Shown one piece after another: positions 41,701 to 49,946 of a stretch of 64,000 nt of DNA. Under the pieces are notes generated by a model. It searched no databases. It worked only from the letters and a program-made list of their open reading frames with translations, and had not been told where the DNA came from. The stretch is from positions 62,001-126,000 of the forward strand of contig CAZLXI010000005.1 in NCBI GenBank assembly GCA_964563435.1, in the 5' to 3' direction. The position numbers were made by a program, and so were the translations under genes. Each line of letters begins with the position of its first letter. Position 1 is the first letter of the stretch. Source of the stretch: Leadbetterella sp964563435. GTDB taxonomy: Bacteria; Bacteroidota; Bacteroidia; Cytophagales; Spirosomataceae.

Positions 41701-42067
41701 ATTCATCCAGAGATGTTCCCTCTTCAACAAATTTAACATTCAAAACAAACGGCTGGCCCAGCTGAAGGTAGATCTCATCAAAAACCTCAGTTTTGTACCC
41801 TACAAAACTAATCTCTACATGATAAGGACCACCCACCCGCATGTTAGCGAGATTGAACCTGCCACTGGCATTCGTCATTGCGGAATATACCGAACCACTG
41901 GGAAGGTGCTTGGCCACCACGGTAGCTCCTACACTTGCCTCGCCGGAAGGTTCCTGAACCAAACCGGTCAAACTACTGGTCGTTACCTGTGCAAATCCGG
42001 AAAATGATAAAAACATACCCATGACGAATACGCTCACCACTTTAAGAAACGTAAATTTTTTGTTCAT
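38753..42067 (-). CDS. Oar-like TonB-dependent receptor with carboxypeptidase-regulatory domain
   Basis: The 1104-residue outer-membrane protein has a signal peptide (about 1-26, ending GFAQ), a CarboxypepD_reg-like domain (about 30-110), a plug (about 120-230, with NNFTLDGANFNNQFG) and a large beta-barrel ending FGARITFN. Residues of this type (SINV...VTRSGRNEFFGSAF) mark the Oar/TonB-linked class, which takes up large substrates or serves in secretion. No SusD partner is adjacent, so this is not a classic polysaccharide locus. A strong terminator follows and a fair promoter lies at 42139-42168. Confidence 0.93.
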   Translation of the reverse strand: MNKKFTFLKVVSVFVMGMFLSFSGFAQVTTSSLTGLVQEPSGEASVGATVVAKHLPSGSVYSAMTNASGRFNLANMRVGGPYHVEISFVGYKTEVFDEIYLQLGQPFVLNVKFVEEGTSLDELIVRSNRNSILNSDRAGAVTTVTRTQIESLPSISRSVNDLTRLTPQANGTAIGGGNYRSNNFTLDGANFNNQFGIGQNIPAGGAPISLDAIEQISVNITPYDVRQSGFTGAAVNAVTRSGRNEFFGSAFTTYRTDKQQGGKVGDVEIVKNDLDIKQYGFSLGGPIIKNKLFFFANLEQNKTTEPGPNKVAATSQNPFGSANHIARPTATFLDEVSKYLSDTYGYQTGPYQGYSNKSYNDKLFARVDWNISNNHRLNVRYNQVESSEPRSISSSTSGSNVSFAAANNRISNNALHFMNSNYFQEANLYSATAEYNGVLGNLNHSLRASWVHQFEPRTSGGGEFPLVDIKDGDAVITTFGYEPFTFGNLRDVTTYTLNYDASYIIGKHTFTGGLQYETSGTKNGFQRFGTGYYIYDSWDEFKNGGKASNYALTFPMTADGSQAFPSFKFAQTSFYLQDEFSVNNRLKLTAGVRFELPTYPDVTEIKTHPLVAGLNFLNGEKVDTGVLPENTAMISPRFGFNYDVLGDRSLQVRGGSGVFTGRIPFVWIVAQSGDAGLLQATQVWTGKENTPAFSPDIKANYPAVLPPAGTFIPSSGISAMGRDLKFPTTWKSSLAVDIKLPWGLVATVEGIYNKDINAVAARNVNLVEPAALNVSGYPDNRPIFPNPNAEKYINKLNSAGLPVANGTTGFNTTVSYNAKGGNYYSAMLQLTKQFSNGFSGSVSYVAAGAKNFSDGAGDQLINVWSIPMTSINSNNPLLGYTSNVLPHRVVGSVTFDRALIGKLKTGITLFYSGDNQTRYSYSYSSDFNRDGQVNDLIYIPKDASEITFVDIPAGQSIYGGTAYSAAEQSKLFFELIENDPYLSSRKGQYAERNGAKLPWRSQFDLRFSQDLLRNIAGTQSGLQVFVDIFNLGNLLNSSWGTYDTSIGNILTPRNVSSLVPGGNVKPTFWLNANNGSIISDKTYRTNVSIASTYYMQFGARITFN

Positions 42068-42138
42068 AAAACAAATTGATTTGTTTGAAATAGATTAACG
42101 AAAACTTGTTTTAAAGCTTGATGCTAAGTTTTATTTCG

Positions 42139-42168
42139 CAAAAATAAAGGGAAATTTTAATATTCAAT
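42139..42168 (-). promoter_or_regulatory. Promoter of the TonB receptor
   Basis: Minus-strand TATTTTTG (42146-42139) matches TAnnTTTG, with ATTG 18 bases upstream at 42168-42165. It leaves a leader of about 65 bases. Confidence 0.45.
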
Positions 42169-42349
42169 AATTAGAACATTTCCGTGACTTTTATTTTACA
42201 ATTTAATAATAGTGGGAATTAGATAATTGTCTATTTAACTGATTCTAAGTTTTTTACCCCTGCAGGAATTAATAAAATAATTTAAAATACTTACAGTAAA
42301 ATACTTAGACTCCGGATACCTCCCGGATATACCGGGTCAAAAGTTTGTT

Positions 42350-42544
42350 ATGTACATTCCTACAGCACATTACAGAGGCTGCAAACCCGCCGGATCGTTT
42401 GGGAAAGGTTTTATTCATTTTTTGTACTTTTTCAAGATTTATATTTTATTTTCAATGATACTTCCTGCTTTTGGACAGGAATTATCTAAGAATATTATAA
42501 AAAAAGTATCACGACGATTATTTAGACGATTAACAAAATATTAA
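42350..42544 (+). CDS. Possible secreted cationic peptide
   Basis: The frame encodes 64 residues from the ATG at 42350. A hydrophobic stretch (FLYFFKIYILFSMILPAFG) is followed by a 22-residue tail beginning QELSKNIIKK and ending RRLTKY, with eight Lys/Arg and one Glu. Hydrophobic residues recur every three to four positions, as in an amphipathic helix. A TTG at 42422 (TTG TAC TTT) would give a compact signal peptide directly. A hairpin terminator begins 6 bases past the stop, which supports a transcript. The gene could equally be chance open frame in A+T-rich DNA; no family is recognised. Confidence 0.3.
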   Translation: MYIPTAHYRGCKPAGSFGKGFIHFLYFFKIYILFSMILPAFGQELSKNIIKKVSRRLFRRLTKY

Positions 42545-42550
42545 AATAAA

Positions 42551-42576
42551 AAAACAGGCAAAGAATACCTGTTTTT
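42551..42576. terminator. Bidirectional hairpin terminator
   Basis: AAAACAGG (42551-42558) pairs with CCTGTTTT (42568-42575), with A and T runs on the outer sides. Confidence 0.7.
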
Positions 42577-42610
42577 CGATTATTTAAAATAATTATAATT
42601 AACCCTAAAT

Positions 42611-42720
42611 GAGTTAAAAGTTAAAAACTAAAGCGGCCGCCGCGCGGTTAAAAGTTATGGATCATTAATTTTCATATAACAGAATGTACCCTGACTTTTA
42701 GTTTTTAACTTTTAGTTTAC
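42611..42720. repeat. A+T heptamer-type intergenic repeat, copy 2, with a G+C insert
   Basis: The arms are built from AAAAGTT-type units and their complements. The centre shares AAGTTATGG, CATTAA and ACAGAA blocks with the copy at 54058-54206. A 15-base block of pure G and C (42633-42647, containing GCGGCCGC) interrupts the left arm. Confidence 0.6.
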
Positions 42721-42729
42721 CTCAAGTCC

Positions 42730-44268
42730 TCATGTCAGGACATTCCCGGTCATCTCCGCCGGAACCGGCACCCCCAGGAGGGTCAGAATAGTGGGGGCAA
42801 TATCGCCCAGCTTTCCGTCTTTCGGTGTACCCTCATATTCCTTATCCACTACGATAAAAGGCACCAGGTTGGTCGAATGCGCCGTATTCACCGTCTGATC
42901 GTCATTGATCATGTATTCCGCGTTCCCATGGTCGGCAATGACCAGGGTGGTATATCCGTTTTCCAGGCCGGTCTCCACCACGCTCAGGAGGCATCGGTCT
43001 ACCGTTTCCACGGCCTTCATCACCGCCCGGAAGTCACCTGTATGTCCCACCATATCGGGGTTGGCAAAATTCAGGCAAACAAAATCCACCTCACCCTTTT
43101 TCAGGTAAGGCACCAGGTTTTCCATGATGTTCTCCGCAGCCATCTCCGGTTTTAGATCATAGGTAGGCACATCCTTCGGTGACGGCGAAAGCAGGCGTAT
43201 CTCGCCTTCAAAAGGCTCTTCCCGTCCACCGGAAAAGAAAAAGGTCACATGCGGGTATTTCTCGGTCTCTGCGGTCCGGATCTGTGTTTTGCCGGCTTTT
43301 TCCAGCACTTCGCCCAGGGTATTGGTCAGGTTGTCTTTTTCATAGATCACTTTTACATTCCGGAACGACTCGTCATAACTCGTCATCGTAATATAATAAA
43401 GATCCAGGGTGGTCATATTATACTCCGGGAAGTCGTGCTGGGTCAGCACCTCCGTGATCTCCCGGCCGCGGTCGGTCCGGAAATTAAAGCAGATTACCAC
43501 GTCGCCTTCCGTTATAGTGGCTACCGGGTCACCGTTATCCTGTACCACTACCACCGGCCTAAGGAACTCGTCAGTCACCTCCGCCTGATAAGAAGCCTCC
43601 AGTGCCGCCGGTATTTCCGCTGCGGTCACATAGGTCTCGCCTTTCCCTTTGACCATGGCCTCGTAGGCCAGGCTGACCCTGTCCCAGCGCTTATCACGGT
43701 CCATGGCATAGTAACGTCCGATCAGTGAGGCGATACGGGCATTTTTTCCTTCAATATGCTCCTGAAGATCGCGGATAAACCCCTTCCCGGACTTAGGATC
43801 GGTATCCCGGCCGTCCAGGAAAGCATGAATATACGTATTCTGCACGCCGGCATTGTGAAAAATATCTACCAGCCCTTTCAGGTGAAACATGTGAGAGTGT
43901 ACGCCGCCGTCGGAACAGAGCCCGATCAGGTGAACCGTCTTATGGTTCTCCCGGGCATAAGCGATGGCGGCCGTCACTACCGGCTCTTTCGCCAGTAAGC
44001 CCTCTTCCACAGCCACATTGAGCTTCTCCAGCTCCTGGTAAACAATTCTCCCTGCCCCCAGGTTGGTATGTCCTACCTCCGAATTACCCATTTGCCCGGC
44101 CGGCAGACCTACCGCCCGCCCGCTGGCCTCCAGCACGCTGTGCGGATATGTATTCATTAAATATCTGAAATAAGGCACATCGGCTTTTTCAATGGCCGAC
44201 CGCCACTCCTCTCCTTCTTTGGGTATTCCCCAGCCATCCAGGATGGCCAATATTACTTTCCTGTTCAA
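42730..44268 (-). CDS. gpmI: 2,3-bisphosphoglycerate-independent phosphoglycerate mutase
   Basis: GpmI interconverts 3- and 2-phosphoglycerate in glycolysis with two manganese ions. The 512-residue protein has the metal-binding LAILDGWG at the start, the phosphorylated Ser63 in QMGNSEVGHTNLGAG, the FLDGRDTDP motif and the C-terminal VIADHGNAE site. It is single, bounded by a repeat downstream. Confidence 0.96.
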   Translation of the reverse strand: MNRKVILAILDGWGIPKEGEEWRSAIEKADVPYFRYLMNTYPHSVLEASGRAVGLPAGQMGNSEVGHTNLGAGRIVYQELEKLNVAVEEGLLAKEPVVTAAIAYARENHKTVHLIGLCSDGGVHSHMFHLKGLVDIFHNAGVQNTYIHAFLDGRDTDPKSGKGFIRDLQEHIEGKNARIASLIGRYYAMDRDKRWDRVSLAYEAMVKGKGETYVTAAEIPAALEASYQAEVTDEFLRPVVVVQDNGDPVATITEGDVVICFNFRTDRGREITEVLTQHDFPEYNMTTLDLYYITMTSYDESFRNVKVIYEKDNLTNTLGEVLEKAGKTQIRTAETEKYPHVTFFFSGGREEPFEGEIRLLSPSPKDVPTYDLKPEMAAENIMENLVPYLKKGEVDFVCLNFANPDMVGHTGDFRAVMKAVETVDRCLLSVVETGLENGYTTLVIADHGNAEYMINDDQTVNTAHSTNLVPFIVVDKEYEGTPKDGKLGDIAPTILTLLGVPVPAEMTGNVLT

Positions 44269-44575
44269 TTTTTACCTTGGTTTAATGCACAAATTTACAA
44301 AAAAGAGTGCTATTTCAGGAGCTCATTGAAAATAAAGGTTTACTACAGAACCTGATCCGTTTTGAATGGCTTTTGTCCGTTTCACCTGCCGAGTACAGTC
44401 TTCCCGAAGGAAACAGCGGTAAGATACCGGCCGTATTTACTAAATTGCGCTCGAAGGATACTGTTTTTCCTTAACAAAGCATAATGTCGTGAAAATGTCG
44501 GGGTAATGTAGTGGCGCAGACCGGCGGATCAACCCTTACTTTGCGGCATAAAACTTTAATAATTTGGAACAAGAT
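44269..44575. other. Intergenic region between gpmI and the HTH regulator
   Basis: About 300 bases separating divergent genes. TTACTTTG at 44536-44543 is one mismatch from the -7 consensus and could serve the HTH gene. Nothing else is evident. Confidence 0.4.
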
Positions 44576-45073
44576 ATGGAAATCGGGAAACTTGTAAAAA
44601 ACCTGAGGCTGAAGAAAGGTCTGACACAGGAAGAACTTTCAGAAAAAACAGACATCAGCGTGAGGACCATCCAGCGGATTGAAAACGGAGAGGTGGATCC
44701 CCGGGCCTATACGCTCCAGGCCATCGCCCAGGCCCTGGAGGTTGATTTTGATATTTTTTCGGCTACGGAAGAAAATTCTTCCCGATGGGTCTCATGGTTG
44801 CACCTCAGCGGACTGTTGGTTCTTATTGTACCGCCCATCATTATCTGGATGTCTAAAAGGGATAAAATACCGGAAGTAAACCGCCAGGGAATGGACGTGA
44901 TCAACTACCAGCTGAGCATAAGCTTATATTTGCTGCCTTTACTTCTCTTTTCCGTCTACCCTGTTGCTCTGCTGATAGCCGTGTATAGCCAGGTGGTTAT
45001 TTTGCTGAATACGATACGGGTAGCCTCTAATAAGTCCTACAGGTACCGGTTTTCCATTCGATTTCTTAAATAA
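44576..45073 (+). CDS. HTH regulator with C-terminal membrane domain (XRE plus DUF4870-like)
   Basis: An XRE-type helix-turn-helix (LVKNLRLKKGLTQEELSEK, SVRTIQRIENGEVDP) occupies the first 65 residues. A membrane part with three hydrophobic spans follows, of the DUF4870 type often fused to such domains in Bacteroidota. The ATG at 44576 is preferred to the TTG at 44564. It is probably a membrane-tethered transcription regulator; signal and targets are unknown. Upstream a -7-like TTACTTTG is present. Confidence 0.85.
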   Translation: MEIGKLVKNLRLKKGLTQEELSEKTDISVRTIQRIENGEVDPRAYTLQAIAQALEVDFDIFSATEENSSRWVSWLHLSGLLVLIVPPIIIWMSKRDKIPEVNRQGMDVINYQLSISLYLLPLLLFSVYPVALLIAVYSQVVILLNTIRVASNKSYRYRFSIRFLK

Positions 45074-45265
45074 ACCGGGCAGGGTACAGCTGATCTCCTC
45101 AAAAAGCCTCCCGGCCTGTCCGGATATGCGCGCATTCCCATGAGCGGCAGAATGGAATTTCTTCCCCGGATCTACAAGCTGTTGTGAATTGTTTTCAATT
45201 GTAAGATTTCTATCCTTATTTTGCACTCTTAAAACAAGTGGAGTTCTTTTCACCTTAGCACAAAT

Positions 45266-46693
45266 ATGGTATTCAGCTCTTTTGAATTTCTTCTGTTCTT
45301 CCCGATTGTAACATTTCTCTATTTTACGATCCCCTACAGATTCAGATGGATACTATTGCTCATTTCCAGTTGTATCTTCTACGCTTTTTTCAAGTGGGAG
45401 TACATTCTGATCCTGTTTTTTACCATCATCGTCGATTATTATGCCGCCTTCTGGATCGACCGGTCGCAGGGGCGGGAGCGTAAAGTGGCCCTGGCCGTCA
45501 GCCTGATCGCCAACATCGGGGTACTGGCCCTGTTTAAATATTACTATTTCCTGATCGATAACGTCAACAGCCTTACTTTCCGGCTGAACGGAACCACCTA
45601 TGAGCCCCGCTGGGACATCATCCTGCCTATAGGACTCTCTTTTCACACCTTCCAGGCCATGAGCTATACCATTGAGGTGTACCGCGGCCATCAGAAAGTG
45701 GAACGGAACTTCGGTATTTACGCCCTCTACGTGATGTTTTATCCCCAGCTGGTGGCAGGGCCCATCGAAAGACCTCAGAACATCCTCCACCAGTTTCGTG
45801 AAAAATTTGACTTTGATCCGGCCCGGGTGGTCTCCGGCCTGCGTCTTATGCTCTGGGGCTTTTTCAAAAAGATGGTGATCGCGGATAACTTTGCCACCTA
45901 TGCCGACGTGGTGTTCGGCGATGTCCAGCAGTACCAGGGACTGCCGCTGGTGGTGGCCATCCTGTTTTACAGTATTCAGATCTATTGCGATTTTTCGGGA
46001 TATTCGGATATTGCCATAGGCTCAGCCCGGGTGATGGGCTTTAAGCTGATGACCAACTTCAAAAGACCTTACCTGGCCAAAAGCATCGCGGAATTCTGGA
46101 AAAGGTGGCACATCTCCCTTTCCACCTGGTTCAGGGATTACCTGTATATCCCCCTGGGCGGTAACCGGGTGGCCATTCCTCACTGGTACCTGAACATCAT
46201 GGTCGTATTCCTGGTCAGCGGCCTTTGGCACGGCGCCAGCTGGAATTTTGTGATCTGGGGCGGACTTCACGGCATTTACCAGATCTTCGGGCACCTGACC
46301 CGGAACCTGCAAAGCGCAGTTTTCAGGCCCCTGGGTAAGCTGGGCAACCTGCTTCAGAACTGGATAACCGTGGCTTTGGCGGTCTTCGCCTGGATATTTT
46401 TCCGGGCCGAGAACTTTAAGGATGCCCGCTATTTCGCCACCCACCTTTTCTCGGAAAGCAGCCACTCCTGGAGAGATGTGGTTGCCCTGATCACTCCGCA
46501 AACCCTTTTTACCCTGGTAGCAGGCTTCATCATTCTGTACCTTATCGAAAAAATGCAGGAAAAAACCAACGTGGGTGAATGGATAGACCGTAAACCGCAA
46601 TGGCAGCGTTGGGGTATTTACTATTTCTTTACCTTCTTTATTCTGGTTTTCGGTTATTTCGGCGCCATGCAATTTATCTATTTTCAGTTTTAA
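45266..46693 (+). CDS. MBOAT-family O-acyltransferase
   Basis: This 475-residue integral membrane protein resembles AlgI and related enzymes that move acetyl groups across the inner membrane for polysaccharide O-acetylation. It has the family marks YPQLVAGPIERPQ, WKRWHISLSTWFRDYLYIPLGG and the catalytic-His motif SGLWHGASWNFVIWG (His at about 320). At least nine spans are visible. The next gene, 3 bases downstream, encodes its probable periplasmic SGNH-type partner. Confidence 0.92.
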   Translation: MVFSSFEFLLFFPIVTFLYFTIPYRFRWILLLISSCIFYAFFKWEYILILFFTIIVDYYAAFWIDRSQGRERKVALAVSLIANIGVLALFKYYYFLIDNVNSLTFRLNGTTYEPRWDIILPIGLSFHTFQAMSYTIEVYRGHQKVERNFGIYALYVMFYPQLVAGPIERPQNILHQFREKFDFDPARVVSGLRLMLWGFFKKMVIADNFATYADVVFGDVQQYQGLPLVVAILFYSIQIYCDFSGYSDIAIGSARVMGFKLMTNFKRPYLAKSIAEFWKRWHISLSTWFRDYLYIPLGGNRVAIPHWYLNIMVVFLVSGLWHGASWNFVIWGGLHGIYQIFGHLTRNLQSAVFRPLGKLGNLLQNWITVALAVFAWIFFRAENFKDARYFATHLFSESSHSWRDVVALITPQTLFTLVAGFIILYLIEKMQEKTNVGEWIDRKPQWQRWGIYYFFTFFILVFGYFGAMQFIYFQF

Positions 46694-46696
46694 AAC

Positions 46697-47698
46697 ATGG
46701 ATAAGAAATTTTTTAAGTTCATCCCCAAGGTTCTCCTGTTCGGCAGTCCGTTTATCCTGCTGGCGTTGAGTTATTTTCTATTCGACCCTTTCCATGTTTT
46801 AAGAAATTACAAACATTACGGAAGCAATTACCTGAAAACCTTCAACCGGAACCGGGTCAGCACCCAAACCTATCTCAATTACAAGGATGAGCACGATTTT
46901 AACTCCTTTATCTTCGGCAGCTCGCGGGCCAGCGCTTATCATACGAAAGACTGGGGAAAGCTGATCGGGGAACCTGCACCGTTTCATTTCGATGCGTTTA
47001 ACGACAATATCTCCGGAATGCGCGGGAAACTGGAGTTTATAGACAGGAACGGATCGAAAATTAAAAACGCACTGATCATCATCGACTCCGATACGTTTTC
47101 GGAACAATACGATGAATCCGAATCCATTGTACATCATAAGGATTACCGCTGGACAGACGAAGATCCGGTATCTTATCATACCCGCTTTTTCAAGGCTTAC
47201 TTTAAGAAAAAATATTTCGTTTCTTACCTCGATCTGAAGCTCTTCAAGACCTACCGACCCGCCTACATGGACGAGTTTTTTAAGTTTAAGTATTACTATA
47301 CCACTCCGTCAAACGATTTCCTTTTCCCGGAAAATATCGAAAACATTCAGAAAGACTCGGTGAAATATTACAGCGATCCCGAGTTTCATGAACGGATAGA
47401 AAATCCGGCCATGATGCAGCGGCAGATCCGGCAGCATCATCTGGCGGACCTGAAAGCCATAGACTCATTGTTCAAAGTTCATAAAACCCGTTATAAGATC
47501 ATTATCGGGCCGGCTTTTGATCAGCGCGAATATCACCCTATAGACCTGAATATCCTGGCTATCTATTTCGGGAAGAAGAACATTTATAATTATACGGGCA
47601 AAAACAAGTATACCCGGGACATCACCAATTACTACGAAATGTCGCATTATAAGCCGGTGGCGGGGCGGCGGATCATGGAGGAAATTTATTCACAATAA
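46697..47698 (+). CDS. SGNH-like membrane-anchored protein, MBOAT partner
   Basis: The 333-residue protein has one N-terminal hydrophobic anchor (about 10-30) and an extracytoplasmic part. FIFGSSRASAYH (about 71-82) corresponds to the nucleophile block of SGNH-fold AlgJ/AlgX-type acetyl carriers, and SHYKPVAGRRIM near the end supplies the catalytic His. It starts 3 bases after the MBOAT gene, so the two surely work together, MBOAT bringing the acyl group and this protein placing it on a glycan. The glycan is not identifiable. Confidence 0.75.
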   Translation: MDKKFFKFIPKVLLFGSPFILLALSYFLFDPFHVLRNYKHYGSNYLKTFNRNRVSTQTYLNYKDEHDFNSFIFGSSRASAYHTKDWGKLIGEPAPFHFDAFNDNISGMRGKLEFIDRNGSKIKNALIIIDSDTFSEQYDESESIVHHKDYRWTDEDPVSYHTRFFKAYFKKKYFVSYLDLKLFKTYRPAYMDEFFKFKYYYTTPSNDFLFPENIENIQKDSVKYYSDPEFHERIENPAMMQRQIRQHHLADLKAIDSLFKVHKTRYKIIIGPAFDQREYHPIDLNILAIYFGKKNIYNYTGKNKYTRDITNYYEMSHYKPVAGRRIMEEIYSQ

Positions 47699-47728
47699 AA
47701 GTACCCGGTTCTCCGGAACTTCATTCGC

Positions 47729-47746
47729 AAACTTCGAACGAAGTTT
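47729..47746. terminator. Hairpin between convergent genes
   Basis: AAACTTCG and CGAAGTTT flank AA, and the repeat is followed by TTTTC. It lies between the stop at 47698 and the convergent stop at 47768. Confidence 0.5.
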
Positions 47747-47767
47747 TCGATAACCCGGGCAGAGTCC

Positions 47768-48901
47768 CTATTTTATAACCTTAAGCAGCTTCTGCGCTAT
47801 AATTTCGTTCGTTTTAACGCTCGAATGGCTATCCGTTTTATTGACTACCCGCTCTTCCACAGGCAGCTTACTGATCTCGTCCTCCAGGGTCACCACCGTA
47901 ACTCCGTTTTTCTCGAGGTAATCAGAAACCGGTTTCGTAAATTGGGCGCTGTACTTCAGATCAGGTAAAAACGGGATCATTACCGTGATCATCCCGGCCT
48001 GGTTTTCTTCCTTGTACCGGATGATCTCCGAAAGGTCGTTCAAATGCGTCTGCAGGATGGCCGGATCATTGTACGTTTTATGGAGAAAATGGTCCAGGAT
48101 CTGTCCACTGCTGTTAGGCAGGTGCCAGTAGATAAAATTAGGAAAATAAAGCCTGTCGACCACTAATCTCAAAGGCCTGGGAATCCCGGAATACGGTGGC
48201 GGAACTTCTATCTCGAAGCCATGGTCTGCCGCAGCCACTTCAATATCATTAAAAAAATAGGCCAGCACGATCACATCCGGCTTCAGCGGATATGCCTTTA
48301 GCCTTTCGGCTTCGCCCCGGGTGTCAATGCCCGGTATTCCCAAATTGTAAACATCATATAAGGCTGTATCCAGACGGCTGGCCACCAGGTCAGAGAACCT
48401 CTCTTTAACATTATCATTTCCATATCCCGCCGTAAACGAATCTCCTACGAAAAGAACGACCTTTTTATTGGTTTTTAAATCGGGCTCCCTGTCCCGGTAA
48501 CCGAGTGAATTAACCGGTTTGTAATATTTATCTACCCATAACGCGGAGGCTTTGGTGGTAGCCACACCGTGTGTTTGCGGGAAAAACATAAAACCTATTT
48601 CAAAAAATATCAGCACAATAATGCTGGTCAATACCGAAAGGCTGACGCCTGAAACCCGTTCACTTCTCTTTGTTTTTACAACATTGGTATAATACAGGCG
48701 GATTAAAATAAAGATGATCAGGAGCCAAATCACTACCTTGGCAAGCCTGACCGGCAGAGGATCATGGATATTACCGGATGAAATAGTTTGAAACCGGAGG
48801 TTCAGCTTATCAGGAAAAAAGAAGAAAAAAAAGAAAAAGCCGGCAAGTAGCAACTGAAAAAGGTATACTACATTCTTAGTCAGCGATTTACGATCATTCA
48901 T
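47768..48901 (-). CDS. Membrane SGNH/GDSL hydrolase
   Basis: Three hydrophobic spans in the first 115 residues, including a run of eight Phe near residue 22, anchor an extracytoplasmic SGNH domain. The nucleophile block is FVGDSFTAGYG (Ser155), and KTDSHSSVKT near residue 358 carries the Asp and His. It probably removes or transfers acyl groups on envelope glycans, in line with the MBOAT pair it converges on. Its start overlaps a 32-residue membrane protein gene by 8 bases. Confidence 0.85.
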   Translation of the reverse strand: MNDRKSLTKNVVYLFQLLLAGFFFFFFFFPDKLNLRFQTISSGNIHDPLPVRLAKVVIWLLIIFILIRLYYTNVVKTKRSERVSGVSLSVLTSIIVLIFFEIGFMFFPQTHGVATTKASALWVDKYYKPVNSLGYRDREPDLKTNKKVVLFVGDSFTAGYGNDNVKERFSDLVASRLDTALYDVYNLGIPGIDTRGEAERLKAYPLKPDVIVLAYFFNDIEVAAADHGFEIEVPPPYSGIPRPLRLVVDRLYFPNFIYWHLPNSSGQILDHFLHKTYNDPAILQTHLNDLSEIIRYKEENQAGMITVMIPFLPDLKYSAQFTKPVSDYLEKNGVTVVTLEDEISKLPVEERVVNKTDSHSSVKTNEIIAQKLLKVIK

Positions 48902-48992
48902 AAAATATGTTGTTTGTAACCGGATATGTTAGTGCGACAAAAATAAAAACTACATAGATAAGGATCAGCAGAGGAAAAGCGTATTTTTTCAT
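48894..48992 (-). CDS. 32-residue membrane protein coupled to the SGNH hydrolase
   Basis: The frame starts MKKYAFPLLILIYVVFIFVAL and is one hydrophobic span with a short polar tail. Its TGA lies inside the ATGAATGA overlap with the SGNH hydrolase start (8-base overlap), which is strong evidence for translational coupling. Very small membrane partners are known beside some SGNH and acyl-transfer genes, but I do not recognise this one. Confidence 0.65.
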   Translation of the reverse strand: MKKYAFPLLILIYVVFIFVALTYPVTNNIFYE

Positions 48993-49027
48993 GCTTACTA
49001 CTATATATGTCACGGTAACAGCCTGAA

Positions 49028-49858
49028 TTATTTAAGAATAAGATCGGCTACTACCGGCAAATGATCAGAAGGAAATTTCTGATGGTAGCTGTCGGTAAGC
49101 GCTGCATATTTGAGCACCTTAAAGTTATCCGACACAAAGATGTAGTCGATCCGGTCGTTCAGCGGAGCATCGTACTTAAATGCGTTAAACGTACCCACCG
49201 GCCCATAGGGCTTTTGTGCCGAAGCACTGAAGGCATCATTATAGTGACTGCTCAGGTGCCTGATCTGCTCTGTCTCCGGTGAAGAGTTGAAATCTCCCAT
49301 ACTGATTACAGGAAGTCTGCCGGCAATCTCCTTCATTTTATTGGCCAGCAGAACACCGGAATTGCGGCGGGCCTCTACACCTTCGTGGTCAAAATGTGAG
49401 TTGAAAACAAAGAACTCCTTCCTGGTGGTATTGTCCCTGAACTTCGCCCAGGAGCAGATCCGGTTACAGCAGCGGGCGTCCCAGCCTTTTCCCGGCGTGT
49501 CCGGTGTTTCGCTGTACCAGAAATCACCGGAGCTTAAAAGTTTAAAACGGCTTTTTTTGTAAAAAATGGCTGAATGCTCACCGGCGTCCTTGCCGTCGTC
49601 CCGGCCTCCGCCCGTATAAGCATAATCCTTCAGCCGCAGGATGTCGTCCAGCTGATCCTTATACCCTTCCTGGGTGCCCATGATGTCAAAGTCGTGATAC
49701 TGTATCAGTTCATTAACCTTGTCTTTCCGGTTTACCCAGTTATTTACTCCGTCGTTAGCCCGGCCCTGCCTGACATTATACGTGGCTACCCGTATGTGCT
49801 GGGCAAAAGTATTCATACCCCAAAAAAGTATACCCAGCAAAAAAACAGACTTCTTCAT
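49028..49858 (-). CDS. Exported endonuclease/exonuclease/phosphatase (EEP) family protein
   Basis: From the ATG at 49858 a signal peptide (MKKSVFLLGILFWGMNTFAQ) precedes an EEP-fold domain: VATYNVRQG, MGTQEGYK, NSHFDHEG, SMGDFNSSPET and the final PSDHLPVVADLIL, which together give the metal and catalytic residues. The enzyme is a phosphodiesterase or phosphatase acting outside the cytoplasm. The substrate may be a phosphorylated sugar, lipid or nucleic acid. It follows the 32-residue gene region by 36 bases on the same strand, in the opposite transcriptional order (upstream of it). Confidence 0.9.
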   Translation of the reverse strand: MKKSVFLLGILFWGMNTFAQHIRVATYNVRQGRANDGVNNWVNRKDKVNELIQYHDFDIMGTQEGYKDQLDDILRLKDYAYTGGGRDDGKDAGEHSAIFYKKSRFKLLSSGDFWYSETPDTPGKGWDARCCNRICSWAKFRDNTTRKEFFVFNSHFDHEGVEARRNSGVLLANKMKEIAGRLPVISMGDFNSSPETEQIRHLSSHYNDAFSASAQKPYGPVGTFNAFKYDAPLNDRIDYIFVSDNFKVLKYAALTDSYHQKFPSDHLPVVADLILK

Positions 49859-49946
49859 AACACCCTTATATATTTTGATCCATAAATTCAGTTCAGCAAA
49901 CCTACAATTTAGCCATTGAAACTGCAAATATCCTGCCACAGCAAGG

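Noticed and set aside
48830..48850. Phe run (A/T homopolymer) in the SGNH hydrolase as a phase-variation tract
   Set aside because: The longest single-base run is about eight and lies in a membrane span; no evidence of variable frame.
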